Part shown: piece by piece, positions 9,372 through 22,100 of the stretch
How positions within the stretch are numbered: position 1 is the first letter of the stretch
Layout: every line of letters begins with the position of its first letter
Assembly: GCA_023374025.1 (NCBI GenBank)
Contig: SIJG01000017.1
Location: forward strand, 1,317,671 to 1,381,670
DNA: 64,000 nt
Direction: 5' to 3'
Source: Heterodera schachtii
Lineage: Eukaryota; Nematoda; Chromadorea; Rhabditida; Heteroderidae
Notes under the pieces: generated by a model
The model's input: only the letters and a program-made list of their open reading frames with translations
Told to the model about the DNA's origin: nothing
Databases searched by the model: none
Translations under genes and position numbers: made by a program

Positions 9372-11087
9372 TTAGGCCCAAATTCGGAGGGACGCGTCCC
9401 AACTCGCCGTGCAAATGGCCGTTCCGTCCGGACTGAAAACACAGCGAATTAATTATTGCGAATTCGCAAAGTAATTGCCAATGTTTTCGACCTGCACCGA
9501 AGACAGGAAATGCGATTCTCGTGCCCGTACAAAATCAATTGCCGAACACATTTCAACGTGTCCCAAACGCCGACGCGATAATCGCCATAACCAGCGAACA
9601 AAATGCGACCTGAGAAAGTAAGGAATTAAAAAGGAAAGGAAAAGCCTTAAATCGTACCGCTGACGGAAAAGTCGACTCCGTTGACCTTAGGGAGAGAATA
9701 GTCGAGAAATGATCGGCCAATAAAAGCCTACCGGGAACAGAATGGACTCTTTCTCGTAAACGCACACTTGACGGTCCGCTCGGAGGTCGTAGAGACGGCA
9801 CTTTGAAATGGATAATAAATGTAATTAAATTTTGGCTTTTTTGCTTACCGACGCGTCGTCAGAGCCCGTGGCGAAGGCGTCGCCGTTGGGGTGGAAGCGA
9901 ATTGTGTTAATGTCCGCCTCATGGCCCTCGAAGCTCTGCACGCATTGTCCTGTTCGAATGTCCCAGACGAGGGCATGTCGATCGGCCCCCTGTGAGTTTT
10001 GGAAGGCATTGGCAAAAAAACAAAAGCCAAATCTTACGCCTGAAATGAAAATGTTGCCGGTGTCCGACTTTGGGATGTCAATGGCAAAAACGTCGCCAAG
10101 ATGGCCATGGAAATTTTGGATCATTTGGCCGCTCTCCACGTCCCACTGAATGCCGAAACAATTTTATTTTATTCGGACCGCAACAAAAGCCGACCATTGC
10201 ACAAGTTGAATCTCCGCTGCCCGTCAGAAGCTAATGCAAATGGACAATTAATTAGCAAACATTAGTTAATTACCAGCAATTACCAAATTGTCCGAACGGA
10301 TGAAAGTGCAGCAGGACATGTACGAAGTATGAGTGGCGACAGAACGCTTTTTCTGCAGAATGTCCTCCTGGGGGTCCAACGGGACAACGGAACATTTGTT
10401 GTCCAAACCGCCGCAGGCGATCATTTGGCCACTCGGCGCATAGGCACAAGCCATCACCTGGGAAAGACAATGGAATAATGGAGGACGGAAAAGTGCCGAA
10501 TTCACCCAAGTGGTGGGCATTGTCAGGGCGTGCTCTTTGTTGGTGGTGAACCCGTCCCAGACGATCACTTTGCCGTCCTGGGAGGAGCTGACCAAGTGCC
10601 GTTTGTCCTGCGCCCAGTCCATGCACAACACCTGCGCCATTCGTTTGTCATTTTGGTCATTAATTAATTAATTGCCGGTGCCGTTCCCTCCACTCCAATT
10701 CCCCTTCTTCCCCTCTGTTCATTTCCATCATTAATTAATTGATCAATTACCCTTTCCCACTTTTATCCCCTCCTCCCCCCCCCCTTACTTTACTGCCATG
10801 GCCCTTCAGCACTCTCCGCTGTTTGATGGCCAATTGGGACAGAAGTTCCAACCGTTCTGCTGCTTGTTGTACTAAAAGGGGGCTTTTCCGTCTGCTTTTG
10901 CCTTGCCTAATTATGGTCGTTCACTTGGGATGTCGTTCAGTTTGTGCCTTTCCTGCTCCAATTTCTGCCGCAATTCCTCCGCTTCCCGTGCCAATGCGTC
11001 GATTTGGTCGAACCCGGCCCTTTTTGATTTTAATTAATTAAAATGATATTTTCAATTGTTTCACCTCGTCCCGGCATCCTCCACCAT
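9372..11087 (-). CDS. gpb-2: G protein beta-5 subunit (GPB-2-like WD40 protein)
   Basis: This is a divergent G-beta of the G-beta5 class, which pairs with the GGL domain of R7-type RGS proteins (EAT-16/EGL-10 in C. elegans) and modulates Go/Gq signalling. A short first exon (MVEDAGTR) is followed by a coiled coil ([27 protein letters not shown]) and seven WD repeats. Landmarks: [135 protein letters not shown] and the end [20 protein letters not shown]. Exons were joined by eye at GT-AG sites. The start is the least certain part. It is transcribed away from the AIP-like gene across a 375-bp gap. Confidence 0.93.
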
Positions 11088-11462
11088 TTTCAAAATTGGA
11101 GGTTCACTCAAAACTGCCTCACAGCGCCCATTTCGGAGGAGTAAATTGGCACTTGCTTAAGGCCACAGCCATTATCTGCCATTAGGCAGACGGAGAAGCG
11201 GGCGAAAGTGGCGGAGGGCGGCACTTTTGGGCGATGCTGCACTCTCTGACGCCGCTCTCTCTTCTTTGGTCCATTCTCTATCCCCTCTCTTTCTTTCTTT
11301 ACCGATGCACTCTCTCACTTTCTCTCCATTCTCTCTCTCCGTCTTTCTTCCCTTTGTTTCTCTGTTTATTCCTTTTAAAATATAATTAAAAATATTCGGT
11401 TTTATTCAATTCTCCAATAAATTGTTTTATTTTATTAAATTATCATTCAATTATCTTCCAAA
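11088..11462. promoter_or_regulatory. Divergent intergenic region between gpb-2 and the AIP-like gene
   Basis: The two start codons point away from each other across 375 bp, so promoter elements for both genes should lie here. The left half contains CTCTCT pyrimidine tracts; the right half is AT-rich. No specific motif is claimed. Confidence 0.5.
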
Positions 11463-13151
11463 ATGGACAAAAGGTTAAAAGAATGGGCAACGGACACTTT
11501 GCCAAAGGGACGGCGAATTACGACGCTGAAGAAAATTTTGAGTGCCGGCAAAGGTTTTTTTTTCCATGGCCATCAAAGGGTGGCAAAACGTTTCTTCGTT
11601 GCCTTAGGCCAATTGCCCGACTACGAAAAGCCCAACACAAAAGCGGTGTTTCATTACGAAGTGTTTGCGCCGCCAAAGCCAAACGGAACAGCGGAAGCAG
11701 AGGAAGACGCGGAACAAAGCCGGCGGAGAATATTCCCCGAGGAAAGGTGGCAAATTGGGCAAAAGCCAACCGACCGATTGGGAAAAGGGAGAAATGAGAA
11801 AGCCATTCCCGGTTCAGATCACTTTACAAATGCATTGACAGCACTAAAAAATGTTGGCCCGAAGGGTACGGAAAGCCATTGGAAATGGTTTTTGGGAAGA
11901 AATTCCAATTGCCATTGTTTGAGGACTGTGTGAAAACGATGCTGGTGGATGAGGTGGCTTTTCTTTGGCATTGCTTTTCCTTTGCCATTTTTGCTTTTCC
12001 TCCCTCTGATCAGATTGCCCAATTCGATGTGTTCGATCCGCGTGAAGTGCTCACTTTTCCGATGGTGTCCAAAAAGCTAAGGGACATTTCACGCGCGGAA
12101 ATCGACCCCGAATTTGCGCGTGAACATCAGCACAGTTCGGGACACCAATGCGCGGCGACAGTGACCGAATTGGGTGAGTTTGACTGACTGATCGAGGAAA
12201 TGCCAAATTGGCCATCTGTCCGATCGGTGCCTCAGGCTATCCCGAACTCGACGAATTGGTCCGCGAAGGCCCTCGCCCGTTGCGCGTCGTTTTTCACCTT
12301 CTCAGCGTTTTGTCCCCGCAGGAGTGAGCCAGTTTTTGTTGCTTTTTTCATTAATTAATCATCTGCTGCTGCCAATTTCCTGCAGCTATTCGGTGGACAA
12401 TTGGCAATTGGACGAAACGCAACGATTGGCCACCGCTGAGACACTGCGGACGGAGGGAAATCGCCTTTTTGGCCTGGTGAGCGACTCAAATGCTTTTGGG
12501 TTGGCCCTGACGGGTGCACCGTTCAGAAAGATTTCAAAGGTGCAGCGGACAAATACCGCGAGGGATTGACTCTGATCGATCAGCTTTTGCTGCGGGAAAA
12601 GCCGGGGGACAGCGAATGGACCGAGTTGGACCGGAAGAACATTCCGCTGTTTTTGAACTTGGCCCAATGCTAGTCAGTGGGACGGGAGGCGGAGGGGGAA
12701 AAGCCGGGCCAAGTCGAGCCGAGACAATTCAGTCTGAGCATGGGCCAATTCTACGAAGCGGCGAATTGCGCAAGCGAAGTGCTGCAGAGGGAGCCGGACA
12801 ATGAAAAGGCACTGTTTCGAAGGGCAAAAGCGAACACTAACAAATGGGAGTTGGACGAAGTAGGCATTTGGAAACAAATCGAATGGGAGCCCATTAAACA
12901 TTATGCCAAAACAATTGAAGGCAGTGTCTGACCTGAAAAGGCTTGAAATGAACGGGAAATGCACAGAACCGACAATTGTGAAGAAAGCACTTGCCGAAGT
13001 GGAGACGAAGAGACGGTTGAAGGAGCAGAGCGAGAGAAAGGCACTGAGAGCGATGTTCAAAGGAATTAGCGGAGGGGACAGAGAAGCGGAGGAAGAGAGA
13101 GAAGGGCACACGCGGAGAGAGACGGACGACGAGAGACGAATAAATGAATGA
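11463..13151 (+). CDS. AH-receptor-interacting protein (AIP/XAP2)-like co-chaperone
   Basis: This is an FKBP-like plus TPR co-chaperone of the AIP/AIPL1 group, which binds Hsp90 and client proteins in the cytosol. The first exons encode the FKBP-like part: [94 protein letters not shown]. The TPR part follows: [60 protein letters not shown] and a basic/acidic C-terminal helix to [12 protein letters not shown]. Introns are short GT-AG; examples with well-supported joins are about 11554-11610 and 11748-11816. The frame would break without them. The gene converges on the ODR-3-like gene, with 340 bp between the ends. Confidence 0.9.
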
Positions 13152-13491
13152 GCAGAGATCAATCATTTAACTGATCGGAATTGAAAGCATTTTGACTGGT
13201 CAGGGCAGCCCAACCAATTAGTGCACAGTAATTACGCATAATTAGCACTGACATGGGTTGCTTTGATGTTTACCCAATCTCATCACCTTCGGATTTTCAT
13301 AAAATTAAACTTATATAAAATGTTTATTTACAAAAATATGGGCAAATAAATGAATAATTGTCAAAGCCAGACGAATGAAAGAAACAAAGAAGCACAATCG
13401 GTGGGCAGCAGCAGCAGCAACGGACATGATCGATCGGTCGATCCCTCCGCTGATCAGCCGGTGATTTGTGACCGTCCGTCCCAGCGTCCGT

Positions 13492-15717
13492 TCACATCAT
13501 CCCGGCCTTCTGCAGATTCTTTTGGATTATAGTGTCGATCACTGAGCTGATCACCAATTGGACCTAAAGTGATCTACGGATGCCATTGGCTTTTGTGTCT
13601 TGGCTTTTGCCTGATTTGTGTCCGTTGCGCATGTTTCGTGCATGTAAATGGTCTTTTTCTCCGGGTGCTGATTTAACTCCGCAAATTTCATTTTGATGAA
13701 GCCGACCGCTTCCTCATAATCTTGTAAGCCTAAATTGGACAATTTTGAGGGAATTCCCATTTAAAAGCATTAATAAAAGCAAAACACCTTCATAGTCGGG
13801 GAAACAGGTGGTGATACTGAAAAGGAAAATCAAACAATTCATTTGATCAGCCCAATACTGACTTCACTCTCTGAATTTTCTCAAGGAAAAGGTCCTTTTT
13901 GTTCAGGAAAAGAATCATTGCTGTGTTGAGGAACCAGGAAGAGTTGCAAATGGACGAGAAAAGCTGCATACTTTCGATCATTCGATTCTGTGAAAAGGGG
14001 ACGAAGTAAACTGAGAGAAAAGCAATGGATAAGTGATCAGGGAAAAAGCAACTGATCAGGAGTGATTATGTGATCAGAAGGACATCAAAAGAAATCAGGA
14101 GAGAATAAGATAAGGTACCAGACCATAAGCATTGATCAATGAGTGATCACTGATCAGAGGGAAACAAAGCAAAGAATGACCAACGAAGGGAGGGACCAAA
14201 GGTCAAAAGGACGAACAACAGAAACGAAATCGTACCGTCGTCTCGTCTTCGAACAACACTTGGTCATATTCACTTATTGCCGTAATGAAAATGATTGATT
14301 CAACATTATCTGTCAGTGTCAAATTATCGTTAATTAGCACAAATTTGCCATTTTTCTCACCAAAACAATGGATCCATTTCCGTCTCTCCGACCGTTGCCC
14401 TTTAAATTTGAATTTGTCATTTCTTTTTGGCGTTTTGCCTCACAATTCACAAACCTCCCACGTCAAACACTCGGAATTCCATGTTCCCTTTGATCTAAAT
14501 AGCACAAAATGCTTCTCTTTGTCCCCCCTTTGTCCCATGTCCCACCATAAATTTGACTTCCACCACTCCCGTGGTGGCCACTCTCGAGTAAAGAATGTCC
14601 TGCTCCGTCGGCCTGTAGCCGGGTTCGTGTGTCCGAGCAACAGAATCGAGAAAACTGAAAGATCAAACAAAGGCAGTGAAACGGGCGAATGAATTTGGTG
14701 CCGTGCCAACTGACTATTTGGCCGAGTCGTTCAGTTGGAATTCGCTGCGATTGTCGTACGCCTTTTTGACGCCTTTGTCGCCCCACAGAGCGATCAGTGC
14801 GTTGGCCACCGCATCAGTGAACGGCTGATTCTCCTCGCCATTCTCAATGACACGAAAAACCACAGCTTTATGATTCTGAAGGAATTGATTGATCAAAGGG
14901 CGAATGAAAATGGGGGAGAAAAGCGATCGATAGTTCAATCAATCATTCAATCAATAAACCATCGATCGATCAATCAATCGGATCACCTCTTTGCTGGCGT
15001 CTTCCAACGGAATGTGCAGCACCGAGTCCATGGCCTTGAGAATGGCTGCCATTGAAGTCACTGAAACAGAAGTAAAGCAAAAAGAAAGACTGAGAAATGC
15101 ACCGGTGTTGGAATAGACGACGGACCTTAATTAGCATCATTAGTAACTGATTAATTTGTCAGCCATTTGTCTTCTCACCTTCGCTCATTAATTTCCTCCT
15201 CAGTGAATCCATTGCTATGCAATATTTGCATCTGTTTGAGCACTGTTGACTTGCCACATTCTCCGGCTCCTGAACAATGCGAACATTTAACATTTCCATC
15301 ATCCGCCAATCAGTGAATGATCACTTTAGTGTTCTGCCATCACGATTTTGGATGGAACGATAAGCGATTACTCTGATAAGCTTCCATATTCTGATTAAAC
15401 TCAGATAATCGGTCGAAATCTTGGTCATTTTGACAAAATCATTCTTTTCTGATCACTATGTATGACAATCAATAGCCCTTTTCTGATCACTATGATAGTG
15501 AACCAATGGTCCTATTCTGTCACTCTGCTGATCATTCTTCTTCTGATCATTTCCCATCGCTCTGTCGCCCCTTTTCCTTTTCCTTACCCAACAATAACAA
15601 TTTGATGATATTCGATGCCATCCTTCTGTCACTGCTCAGTTGCTTCTCAATGGCTTTGCTTTTGGTGATCTGATCGCGCGCTTCTTCGCTTTGACAACTC
15701 GCCAACATTCCGCCCAT
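13492..15717 (-). CDS. odr-3: G protein alpha subunit, ODR-3-like
   Basis: This is a heterotrimeric G-alpha. In C. elegans, ODR-3 acts in chemosensory cilia. The N-terminus [15 protein letters not shown] has the Gly2 myristoylation and Cys acylation pattern, which decided the start; the frame stays open upstream. G1 is [15 protein letters not shown], switch I is [10 protein letters not shown], switch II is [20 protein letters not shown] is in [11 protein letters not shown], and TCATDTNQ closes the nucleotide site. The C-terminus is [18 protein letters not shown] plus KAGMM. About nine exons. The last intron (13564-13610, 47 nt) starts GCAAAA after CAG, so it is GC-AG. The first intron (about 15275-15590) is long and rich in TGATCA. 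Assignment to the ODR-3 subtype rests on remembered C. elegans sequence. Confidence 0.92.
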
Positions 15718-17805
15718 TGGAGGAAAAACAAAACAAAAAAAAAACAAAAATGGCAAAATGAAAAGGGAAAATCGAAGGGGGAGAAGAAGCGGAGGAGAAA
15801 AGTGAATTTGAAAGCTGAGGAAACTGTAAAATAATGGGGAAAACCCTTAAAATTCAAATTTAAATTCAAACGCATTGCTTCAGGGAAAATGGACGAAGAA
15901 AAGTAAAAGCAATCTCTGAGGAATGCCAAAAGAAAAGGGCCAATTCGGATGTAAAGCCGAGAAAAAGTGAATGAGCAAATGAAAATGAGAAGCGGCGGGG
16001 GAGGGGGGGGGGGGAGAGAATTAATGAAAAATTGGCGAAATTGGCAATCGGAGAACGATTAACAAAACAACGGACAATGGGAGGAGTTTAATTTGGGATT
16101 AGAATGAATTGCAGCGGGGCGGAGAAACTTTTTAAAGAAAAATGCCAAATTTGTTAGCCAAAAAGGGGGGGGGGCGAAGTGACGGAAGGACCGACGGACG
16201 CCTTTGTCGGTGTATCGGTCAGCTGATTGGCAACCGAATGTCTATACTCTTCCAGTGTGAAGCGATCTTAAATTAGACAAAATAAATATCCAAATGGTTT
16301 TAAATAATTTCGAAACCAGGGGGATACTTCGGGATTGACTTTTGGTTATTAAAAATCAGAGACCATTGAGAGTTTAAGGGCTAAAAGATATGCCGTCAAA
16401 ATACAAAAACTGAAGGAACATTTAACACGGAGAACAAATCCAAAGAAGGAAAAGGAAAAGCCAAATTTGTAGACGGAAATTAAACTTATTAATTAGCAAA
16501 TTGAAAGCGAAGTGCGCAATTCGAAAAAGGAAAGGACACGCGAAGAAAAGGCAAATGGACGAAAGTGGCGAAAATGGCCAAAAGTGACGGAGCAAAGCCA
16601 AACGAATGGCCAAAAACGAATTGGGGGAGGGTAATATTGGAGGATTGAAAATAATTACGGAAACAAGCGGAGGAGAGGGGGGGGGGCGACGGATTACCGA
16701 AGAGAGCGACGGCAGCGGAAGCGCACAGCGAAAGAAAGAGCCAACGGCAAAACAAGCGAAGAAAAAGCACCCCTTTATTGTTGGGCCAAATCGAAGTAAA
16801 TCCTTCCCAATTGGCATCGGCGTACCATTTCATTTTTCATTCAGAGGGGCGTCGGTGTCAGCGGACGGATTCCGCCGCCATCGATGACACCGCAAGTAAT
16901 TAAAGCCCGGAGGGAATAAACGGACAAATGGGAGGGATCGGATGGACCAACGCAGCTCATTAGCATCCCTTTTGTGAGCAATAAAAGACGGCTAAGAAGC
17001 AAGGGCTTTTGGGTGGGAAGAGGGAAGGGGGAGGAGGAAGAAAGTAAGGGAATGGGTGGGAGAAAAGAGGGGAAACAAAGTGGCAAACGGAGGGACGAAT
17101 GCCGAAATCAACTGGTGGGATGCCAAAGGATGGGTTCAACGCTAAGGCCCAAAAGCGATTGATGGAACACATTGGAAGATCCGTCGCAGTTCGGCATATT
17201 CCGTCGGTCTAATCGACACGCAATGAGAGACTGAAAGCGATTCCCTTCGGCACCCCGCCCCATCAGTGCCCCCCGCCCCCAGGGCTTTCACACCGCACAA
17301 TTACCTCCCCCCCCCCCCCCCCTTCTCCCATCAATTCTTCCCACATTCGTCGCACCCCAACATTTTTTATGTAATAATCACTCGGCGTATTGCCAGGGCA
17401 ACGTCAGCAGAGAAAAGGTAATAAAATTTAAATAAAACTGCCGAAATTCGAACAACAAAAGATAAGTGGGCAAATGCAATTGACGCAATAGGAAATTTAA
17501 GTGAAATTAAAAAGAAATACGACGAAAAGTGACGACAGACAAAGGGAAAATGGGCCAAAAAAGTGAAACAATGGCAAAGGCACCGAAGGGACTTTGTTAA
17601 GTGAATGGCATTTCCATGCTCACATTTTCATTTCTCAGATATTTCTTTACTTTTTTGTACACTGATCCGATTTGGTCGCTTGATCCAATTGCTGCTGCAA
17701 TTTGGCCAATTTTATCAACGATTTGCAGAACTTGTTACATAAATATTAAAATTCTGTCCATTCCGTCCAATTGTGTCTGATCTGTCTGCTTCTTTTCCGT
17801 TCTGA
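15718..17805. other. Gene-poor intergenic stretch
   Basis: About 2.1 kb between two minus-strand genes. It carries purine-rich sequence, several G or C runs (about 16003, 16165, 16677 and 17305-17322) and many GCCAAA/GGCAAA words. Open frames occur on both strands, but they are low-complexity and show no recognisable domain. The part next to 15717 should include the odr-3-like promoter. Confidence 0.5.
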
Positions 17806-18752
17806 TCACTCTCTCCCCCTCTCTTCGTCTTTTTCCTCTGCTTCTCTGTGCCCTCTCTCTCCGCCCTTTTCCCTCCGTTTCACTTCCTCTCCCTCCCTTT
17901 TGAGTTCCTCCGTCTTTGCCTTCCTTTTCTCCCTCTCTTTCTCTGCCCTTTCTTCGTATTGCCTCTTCAGCCGTTCGAATTGCGCCTCATAAGAATTTTC
18001 CCCGTTCAAATGGCGATCGACCGCAAACTCAAAAAGTGAAAGCAAAATTAAATCGCAATAGAAATTGGTTTTAATTTAAAATGTATCCGTTGTAATGATT
18101 TGTGTCTTTTTCAGTTTAGTCCCCTTTCTTTGATCATTTATTGTCCCTAATTTGTGCAGCACAGTTTTATTCAAATTCGCTATGATCAAACCCACTTTTA
18201 ATCTTTTGTAGGCAATTCGGATATTTTCATGCAAATTTCTCGACTCGTGGACCTAAATTTTTGAAAGTAAAATAATAAAAAATAAAAATAATAATTTTGT
18301 TTAATAATTAGTTATAAATTGTATGCATTTAAAATGACAAAATATGTGCATAAAATATGCACTAATATATTGAAAATTACCAAAAGTCGATCTTAAGGAT
18401 GTATTTTTCGGTTTTTTTTTGCTCAAATTTACCAAAAAATACCAAAATAAGCTCTAAAAGTCAACTTAATTTAAATGCATAAAAAATTAAATAATAAAAA
18501 TTAATTATTAAATTCTTATAAAATTAAATGCCACTGAATGAGAGTGCCCACTTTGACTACGCAATTCGTCCGCTTGTGCTTCAAAATCACTGCGTTCCCC
18601 GCCGAATTTACGTTTGACCCTCCGGGGCCCCACCCCCTCACGTGTTTTTCTTCGCATTCTTCCGGAATTATCTCGGGCAATTTGTACCCTTTGAGACGCT
18701 TTTTTGCGACAGAAGTGCTGGAGAATCTCACAAAAATACGAATTGAAAACAT
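17806..18752 (-). CDS. MTRFR/C12orf65-like mitochondrial release-factor homologue with GGS in place of GGQ
   Basis: Three exons (18752-18552, 18252-18196, 18027-17806) encode 159 residues, close to the 166 of human MTRFR. The family acts on stalled mitochondrial ribosomes and cleaves peptidyl-tRNA through the Gln of a GGQ motif. After a mitochondrial-type leader (MFSIRIFVRFSSTSVAKKRL), the domain reads VRGWGPGGSNVNSAGNAVIL, then KHKRTNCVVK, VHESRNLHENIRIAYKRLK and FAVDRHLNGENSYEAQFERL. A long Lys/Glu/Arg-rich C-terminal helix follows, as in the family. The catalytic Gln is Ser (residue 46, codon at 18617-18615), and the usual Lys after the next Asn is also Ser. Everything else matches, so catalytic activity may be lost while ribosome binding could remain. 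Confidence 0.82.
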
Positions 18753-19172
18753 TTAAAACAAAAAAGGAAATAAATTAAAATGGAAAAATAAATAAAAATG
18801 AAAAGACTGATAATTAACAATTTAATTTTGATTCAATAAAATATCATTGGCATTGCGTTGATGATTAATTCAAAAGTTAACAAACACCCAAATAAATTGG
18901 GAGTAGTGGTGACTTGGCGATTATTCTTTGATACTCTCTGGCTTTTCTGACCAATGTTCTACCGAATGAACTCCGACTTCGCCCACTCCGACTTCTTTGT
19001 CATTTCGCCGTTGTTCTTTTACAAATTGTTTTTGCCAAATTATTTTCAATTGCTCTTTCGGTTTAATTGTCTTCCATATTTTGTACAATAATTTTTCCGT
19101 TGGCATTTGCCCATTTCGCTTTCATTTCTCATTTATTTTGCCATTCTTTCTCCATTTATTTTTCCGATTCGC
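18753..19172. other. AT-rich intergenic sequence
   Basis: It lies between the start of the MTRFR-like gene and the stop of the peptide-transporter gene. Short open frames occur on both strands but show no domain. The part nearest 18752 is the likely promoter of the MTRFR-like gene. Confidence 0.45.
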
Positions 19173-22100
19173 TTATTCTCTTTTTTCTTCTTCTTCTGGC
19201 GTTTTGTCCGTTGTGCCATAAATTTGAATTCGTCGTCCTTTCCCCCCTCCTTTCAATGGCTCTCTTTTCCCTTCTGTTTCTTCCAATTTCGTTATCATTT
19301 CGCTGTCCGTCGTTGTGTAATTGTTGTACTCGTAGTAAAATATGGCCAAAAGTGCCAAAATGGCACTGACCACCACCATTACGACGGCATAGAAAAGGAA
19401 TTCGACCGCGGCGTTTGGGAAAGCGATCAAAGTGATCAGCAAAATGATAGTGTCGCCAATTGCGGTGGTCATTAGCCTAAAAGGCAGCAAATAAATTTAA
19501 TTTTAAAACGAATTAAACCGACCAAAGCGCTTGGACCAAAGATTTCATCGACGGAGGGGCCTAAAGAGAAAGAAAATTCGGAAATTCAAAAAGGGACAAA
19601 TGGGAGAAGTGCCTGGGAATAGGCGAACTCGTAGCCCGTGATGGAGAAGAGCACTTCCGCAGCGGTGAGCACCATAATCTGAGGGATTTGCCACAGAATG
19701 GACAGCGAATTATCGGGCACCGCGTGGAACACGCGCTTTTCAGTCAGCGGGGAATTCGGCCGATCGCCGCCAGCGGACAAATTCCCCGTCACAGCAAGCT
19801 AAAAAATCGAATGATAATTGATTGATCGATCAATTATTTGATCAGTTTGGTTTTGTTGGTCCGTCCATTCACCATGTAAACTCCGCCTTGCGTGCCCACT
19901 TCCAATTCAATGCCCGTCTCAGTCAAACTCATTGTCAGTTGCTTTTTGCCCTTCGTCTCGTGCCCAATCACTTTTGGCCTTTTCTCCGTTAAAAACAGCT
20001 TCCATCGAAAATATTAATTTTTAATTGCCATTAATTTACTGATTATAATCAATTAATTATGAATTACCTCCCCGATCGAACAGATTTGTAAGCATAAATG
20101 CTTGCAATGTGAGTGCTCATTAGTCCATCGTTTGGCCGTATAAATGCACTTTTGCTCTTCAAATCGCCTTTATCCACTTCCCATCCGACAAAGTCTGCCG
20201 CTTTGCGCGGGTCACAAATGACCGCACTTTCGTTGCTCTCACGCGGATTCCAACGGCACAATGCCAAATTTCCGCCGTACTCGACGTCCTCCAGTGCCAA
20301 AGTTATCCTGTCATTGACATTCATTACATGGCCCGTCTCCCCAATTTTTGGCAGGCACTGATCCATTGGCCCTTCCCTCCCGTCGGCTTTTCCCTGTCCA
20401 TCCCACAATTCCCCCCTCGCCCCCCCCCTCCAATTTCGGCACTTACCCCACTTTGAATTCGCCCTTCCCTCCCGTCGGCTTTTCCGTGTCCGTCTCCCCA
20501 AACAGAACGCCCATTCGACTGGCCATCATCCAATAAGTGCGTCCGGCACTCAACTCCTGGCCCACCTCTCCCCCGAATTGCTTCCCCCCGCAGTCGCCCC
20601 CCTCCCCTTCAAAGTGCCATTTTCGCTGTCCCCCGTCCAATTCGAACATTTCCGGCCTTTCTCTGTCCGTATTTGTCAGTGTCTGAATGGGTTTTGTGAA
20701 CATTATCATCCGTTGTCCCCTTTTGACCTGATTTGGCCTCAGAGTTCGACAATTTTCTGGCCCTTTTCCATTCTCCGCGCACACTTTCAAAATGCAATTG
20801 TCAAATGCGTTAATTGCGGACACAAAGGCACGCCCATCCATCGGAATGTCCGGCAAAGTGGTCTAAACGGACGAAAAAAAATCTAAAAATGCGAATTTAA
20901 ATTGCCATTTAATCACATTAATTTGGAATTGAACGATGGCTGAAAGAACAAAGGCGAGGGCGGCGAGCAGTCCGCCGGCCACCATTTTGCGGAGGGGACT
21001 AATTAAAATTAATGGGCCAATTAAGAAGAGCAAAACAAAAATAAAAAACAACACACGTGATTTTGGCGAGAAGAGAAACCATTGGGTAGACAATGACTTG
21101 GAACATTGGAATAAACAGCAGAATGAGCACTGAGTTTAAGGTGAGCATCTGATCGGGCAACAGAAGGGTGTCGCCCCACAGGCGACAGTCCATCATTACC
21201 TAATGGACCATTTAGGAGGCAATTAGCATCATTTAAAAGACAAAACCGCCCCAGGCGATGACCCACCGATTGAATGAGCCAACGCGACCCCTGCTGATCG
21301 TACAATGCCCAGAACACGGGGGCAGGCAAATAGACGACGAGCACACGGAGAAGGCGCCGCACATCGGAGACGAGGCGCCGCTGAAACAAAACAATCGAAT
21401 GGCCAAAAGAAAAGCAAAGAAAAGAAATGGCCAAAAAACCATCGGAAGTGATTTGCTATCCGCCACTCACTTTGTGACATTCGTTCGGATTGTCCTTCAA
21501 AGTGCGCAACTCTTCACATTTTGGGTCGGAGTCGCACAAATGCGAGTCAAAGTAAAAGTCAAGCCAATGCGAACCGCGCTTTTTGCTGTCTTTGCTTCGC
21601 CATTTATTCACAATCGCTTTCTGTTAACATCAAATTTTTCAAAATTTAACACAAAATGCCAATTTACAAAAGAATTTTCCCCCGCCGAGGGAATGCCAAA
21701 AAAGAAATGACTAAGAAAGGGCACTCACTGACTTTGCCAATTTGGTACACCTCTCGGAAAATGTTCTCCTTCGGCGGCCTCTTAATGTACCAAAAAGAGG
21801 CGGACATGAACAGAACTTAAAGAGAACACAAATTGCTTTCGTAATGAAATTTTGATTTTTGGCATTTCGGCCATTAATTAATTAATTGCCCCACTGACTC
21901 GTCGCCAAAACCATTAACGCGGCGGGAACACCAAAGGCCAATGGGTAGCACGAGTCCTGGCCCAGACAGGGCATTGCTGCGAATGGGAGGAATACGGTAA
22001 TTGCATTCTCAGAAAGGGGTACGGTAACGACCACGAAACATTGGCGAAATGAAAGTGGAGATCATTGCCCCGGCATTGATTGCGAAGTAAAAGGCGGAGA

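Noticed and set aside
11463..11933. A single 156-codon protein from the AIP start
   Set aside because: It reads through two introns; splicing at about 11554-11610 and 11748-11816 restores the conserved FKBP-like sequence.
16422..17172. Several 60-130-codon frames on both strands
   Set aside because: Low-complexity Ser/Leu/Pro or Gly/Glu/Lys translations of purine-rich DNA; no splice-consistent chain or family motif.
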